Below are positions 63,211-64,000 of a stretch of 64,000 nt of DNA, one piece after another. The DNA lies in the NCBI GenBank assembly GCA_900100095.1, contig FMTN01000014.1, positions 48,974 to 112,973 on the forward strand, given 5' to 3'. The notes under the pieces were generated by a model, which made no database searches, was not told the origin of the DNA, and saw only the letters and a program-made list of their open reading frames with translations. The translations under genes and the position numbers were made by a program. The stretch's first letter is position 1. The number at the start of each line of letters is the position of its first letter. The DNA comes from Lachnospiraceae bacterium C10. GTDB taxonomy: Bacteria; Bacillota; Clostridia; Lachnospirales; Lachnospiraceae.

Positions 63211-63244
63211 TTCATACCGGATGATTGCAGCTAAGGTCTGAAAC

Positions 63245-63273
63245 TTGACGCAAGCCGTTATTTTGAGTATAGT
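63245..63273 (+). promoter_or_regulatory. Predicted apt promoter
   Basis: TTGACG (63245-63250), 17 bases, TATAGT (63268-63273). Transcription from here would enter the terminator hairpin about a dozen bases later. Confidence 0.55.
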
Positions 63274-63291
63274 TATCTTTGACTGTATTTC

Positions 63292-63324
63292 GCCCCGGCT
63301 GGGACCACCTAGCTGGGGCTTTTT
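63292..63324 (+). terminator. Terminator between chemoreceptor gene and apt
   Basis: GCCCCGGCT and AGCTGGGGC form a nine-pair stem (one G-T pair) around a ten-base loop, followed by TTTTTC. It lies downstream of the predicted apt promoter. Confidence 0.75.
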
Positions 63325-63329
63325 CGTCG

Positions 63330-63350
63330 CCTCTCAAAAAGACTGAGAGG
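63330..63350 (+). other. Small hairpin in the apt leader
   Basis: CCTCTC and GAGAGG around a nine-base loop, directly behind the terminator and 11 bases before the apt ribosome site. Confidence 0.45.
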
Positions 63351-63375
63351 GATTATCTATTAAAGGAGTTCAATC

Positions 63376-63900
63376 ATGAAAAAAGTAGAAGACTATGTAA
63401 GAACGATTCCGGATTTTCCGGAAGAGGGTATCATGTTCCGGGATATTACAACCGTACTCCAGGATGCAGATGGATTTCAGCTTGCAATTGATGAGATGCA
63501 GAAGTTTTTAGAGGGCGTTGATTTTGATGTCATCGCCGGAACCGAGTCACGTGGCTTTATTTTTGGTACACCATTAGCTTACAATCTTCATAAGCCGTTT
63601 GTTCTTGTTCGTAAGAAGGGAAAGCTTCCAGCTGAGACAGTAGAAGAGACATATGATCTGGAATATGGCAGCGCAACCATTGAGATGCACAAGGATGCCA
63701 TCAAGCCGGGACAGAAGGTTGTTCTTGTGGACGATCTGATCGCAACCGGTGGAACCATTGAAGCGGCAGCACATCTGGTGGAGAAGCTTGGCGGAGAAGT
63801 TGTCAAGATGCTGTTCTTAATGGAGCTTGAGGGACTGAACGGTCGAGAGAGACTTGGCAAATACGATGTAGATGCTGTTATCTCATATCCGGGAAAATAA
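63376..63900 (+). CDS. apt: Adenine phosphoribosyltransferase
   Basis: Salvages adenine to AMP using PRPP, 174 residues. Signatures: TIPDFPEEGIMFRDITTVL, GTESRGFIFGTPLAY, and the PRPP loop VVLVDDLIATGGTIEAA. AAAGGAG precedes ATG 63376. Its own leader has two hairpins. In many Firmicutes apt is next to relA; what follows here is outside the window. Confidence 0.95.
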   Translation: MKKVEDYVRTIPDFPEEGIMFRDITTVLQDADGFQLAIDEMQKFLEGVDFDVIAGTESRGFIFGTPLAYNLHKPFVLVRKKGKLPAETVEETYDLEYGSATIEMHKDAIKPGQKVVLVDDLIATGGTIEAAAHLVEKLGGEVVKMLFLMELEGLNGRERLGKYDVDAVISYPGK

Positions 63901-63907
63901 GCTTCGA

Positions 63908-63946
63908 TTTTAACTCAGTCGGGGTACAAGCTCCGACTGAGTTAAA
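63908..63946. repeat. Mosaic 3'-end repeat, perfect palindrome copy
   Basis: TTTAACTCAGTCGG (63909-63922) and CCGACTGAGTTAAA form a perfect 14-base inverted repeat around a ten-base centre. It begins eight bases after the apt stop codon. The left half equals the 12404 copy. Confidence 0.88.
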
Positions 63947-63984
63947 CGCTCCGCGAGGATGCGCACGGATTCGGACAGGAATTT

Positions 63985-64000
63985 GTCTGCTGAAGCAGAC
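63985..64000. repeat. Inverted repeat cut by the window end
   Basis: GTCTGCT and AGCAGAC around GA, ending exactly at the last base. The stem may extend beyond the window, since ATTT lies just before it. Confidence 0.5.

Overview
The window looks like chromosomal DNA of a gut-type Lachnospiraceae (Clostridia). Pointers are the gene set (type 1B PyrD with PyrK, FabK instead of FabI, split transketolase, and small proteins of the DUF4250, DUF4317, DUF1653 and DUF6171 types), AGGAGG-type ribosome binding sites, TTGACA/TATAAT promoters and moderate GC content. I saw no rRNA, tRNA, CRISPR array, transposase or prophage gene. The genus cannot be fixed from the sequence alone.

Layout. Positions 1-5273 hold a pyrimidine cluster (pyrC partial, pyrF, pyrK, pyrD, pyrE) followed by a VanZ-like and a small membrane protein. 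A long M29 aminopeptidase follows, then purine genes purE, purM, purN and purD (7541-11222). Positions 11366-28751 form an arabinan and arabinose utilisation locus. A secreted lipoprotein endo-arabinanase (GH43) would cut arabinan outside the cell, and an ABC importer (binding protein plus two permeases, no ATPase gene) would bring in oligosaccharides. Two cytoplasmic GH43 enzymes and a GH51 arabinofuranosidase would release arabinose, AraA, AraB and AraD would convert it to xylulose 5-phosphate, and transaldolase plus a two-gene transketolase would feed it into central metabolism. An ArsR-type regulator with a large C-terminal domain sits in the middle on the other strand.

Positions 28758-45271 are mixed housekeeping: several poorly known membrane or DUF proteins, asnS, asnA, a TrpR-like repressor, pcrA, rlmD, a secreted tyrosine-phosphatase-like protein, a degenerate GGDEF-EAL protein, a PI-PLC-like lipoprotein, a CYTH protein and a DJ-1 family protein. 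Positions 45272-51979 carry tig, clpP, clpX, engB and a zinc/manganese ABC transporter. Positions 52016-60908 on the minus strand are one fatty acid synthesis operon (acpP, accD, accA, fabH, fabK, fabD, fabG, fabF, fabZ, a MarR regulator and a binding-protein-fold protein), driven by a near-consensus promoter. Divergently, a FIST sensor gene is followed by a soluble chemoreceptor signalling protein. The window ends with apt.

The least explained signals are a mosaic family of short palindromic repeats placed right behind stop codons (1069, 7404, 11226, 12404, 33594 and 63908), a second repeat family at 28758 and 48722, and a structured 140-base element upstream of engB. Other points of interest are the FIST plus soluble chemoreceptor pair, the regulator-like protein without a DNA-binding domain at the end of the fab operon, and a strong terminator embedded in a signal-peptide coding region at 39377.
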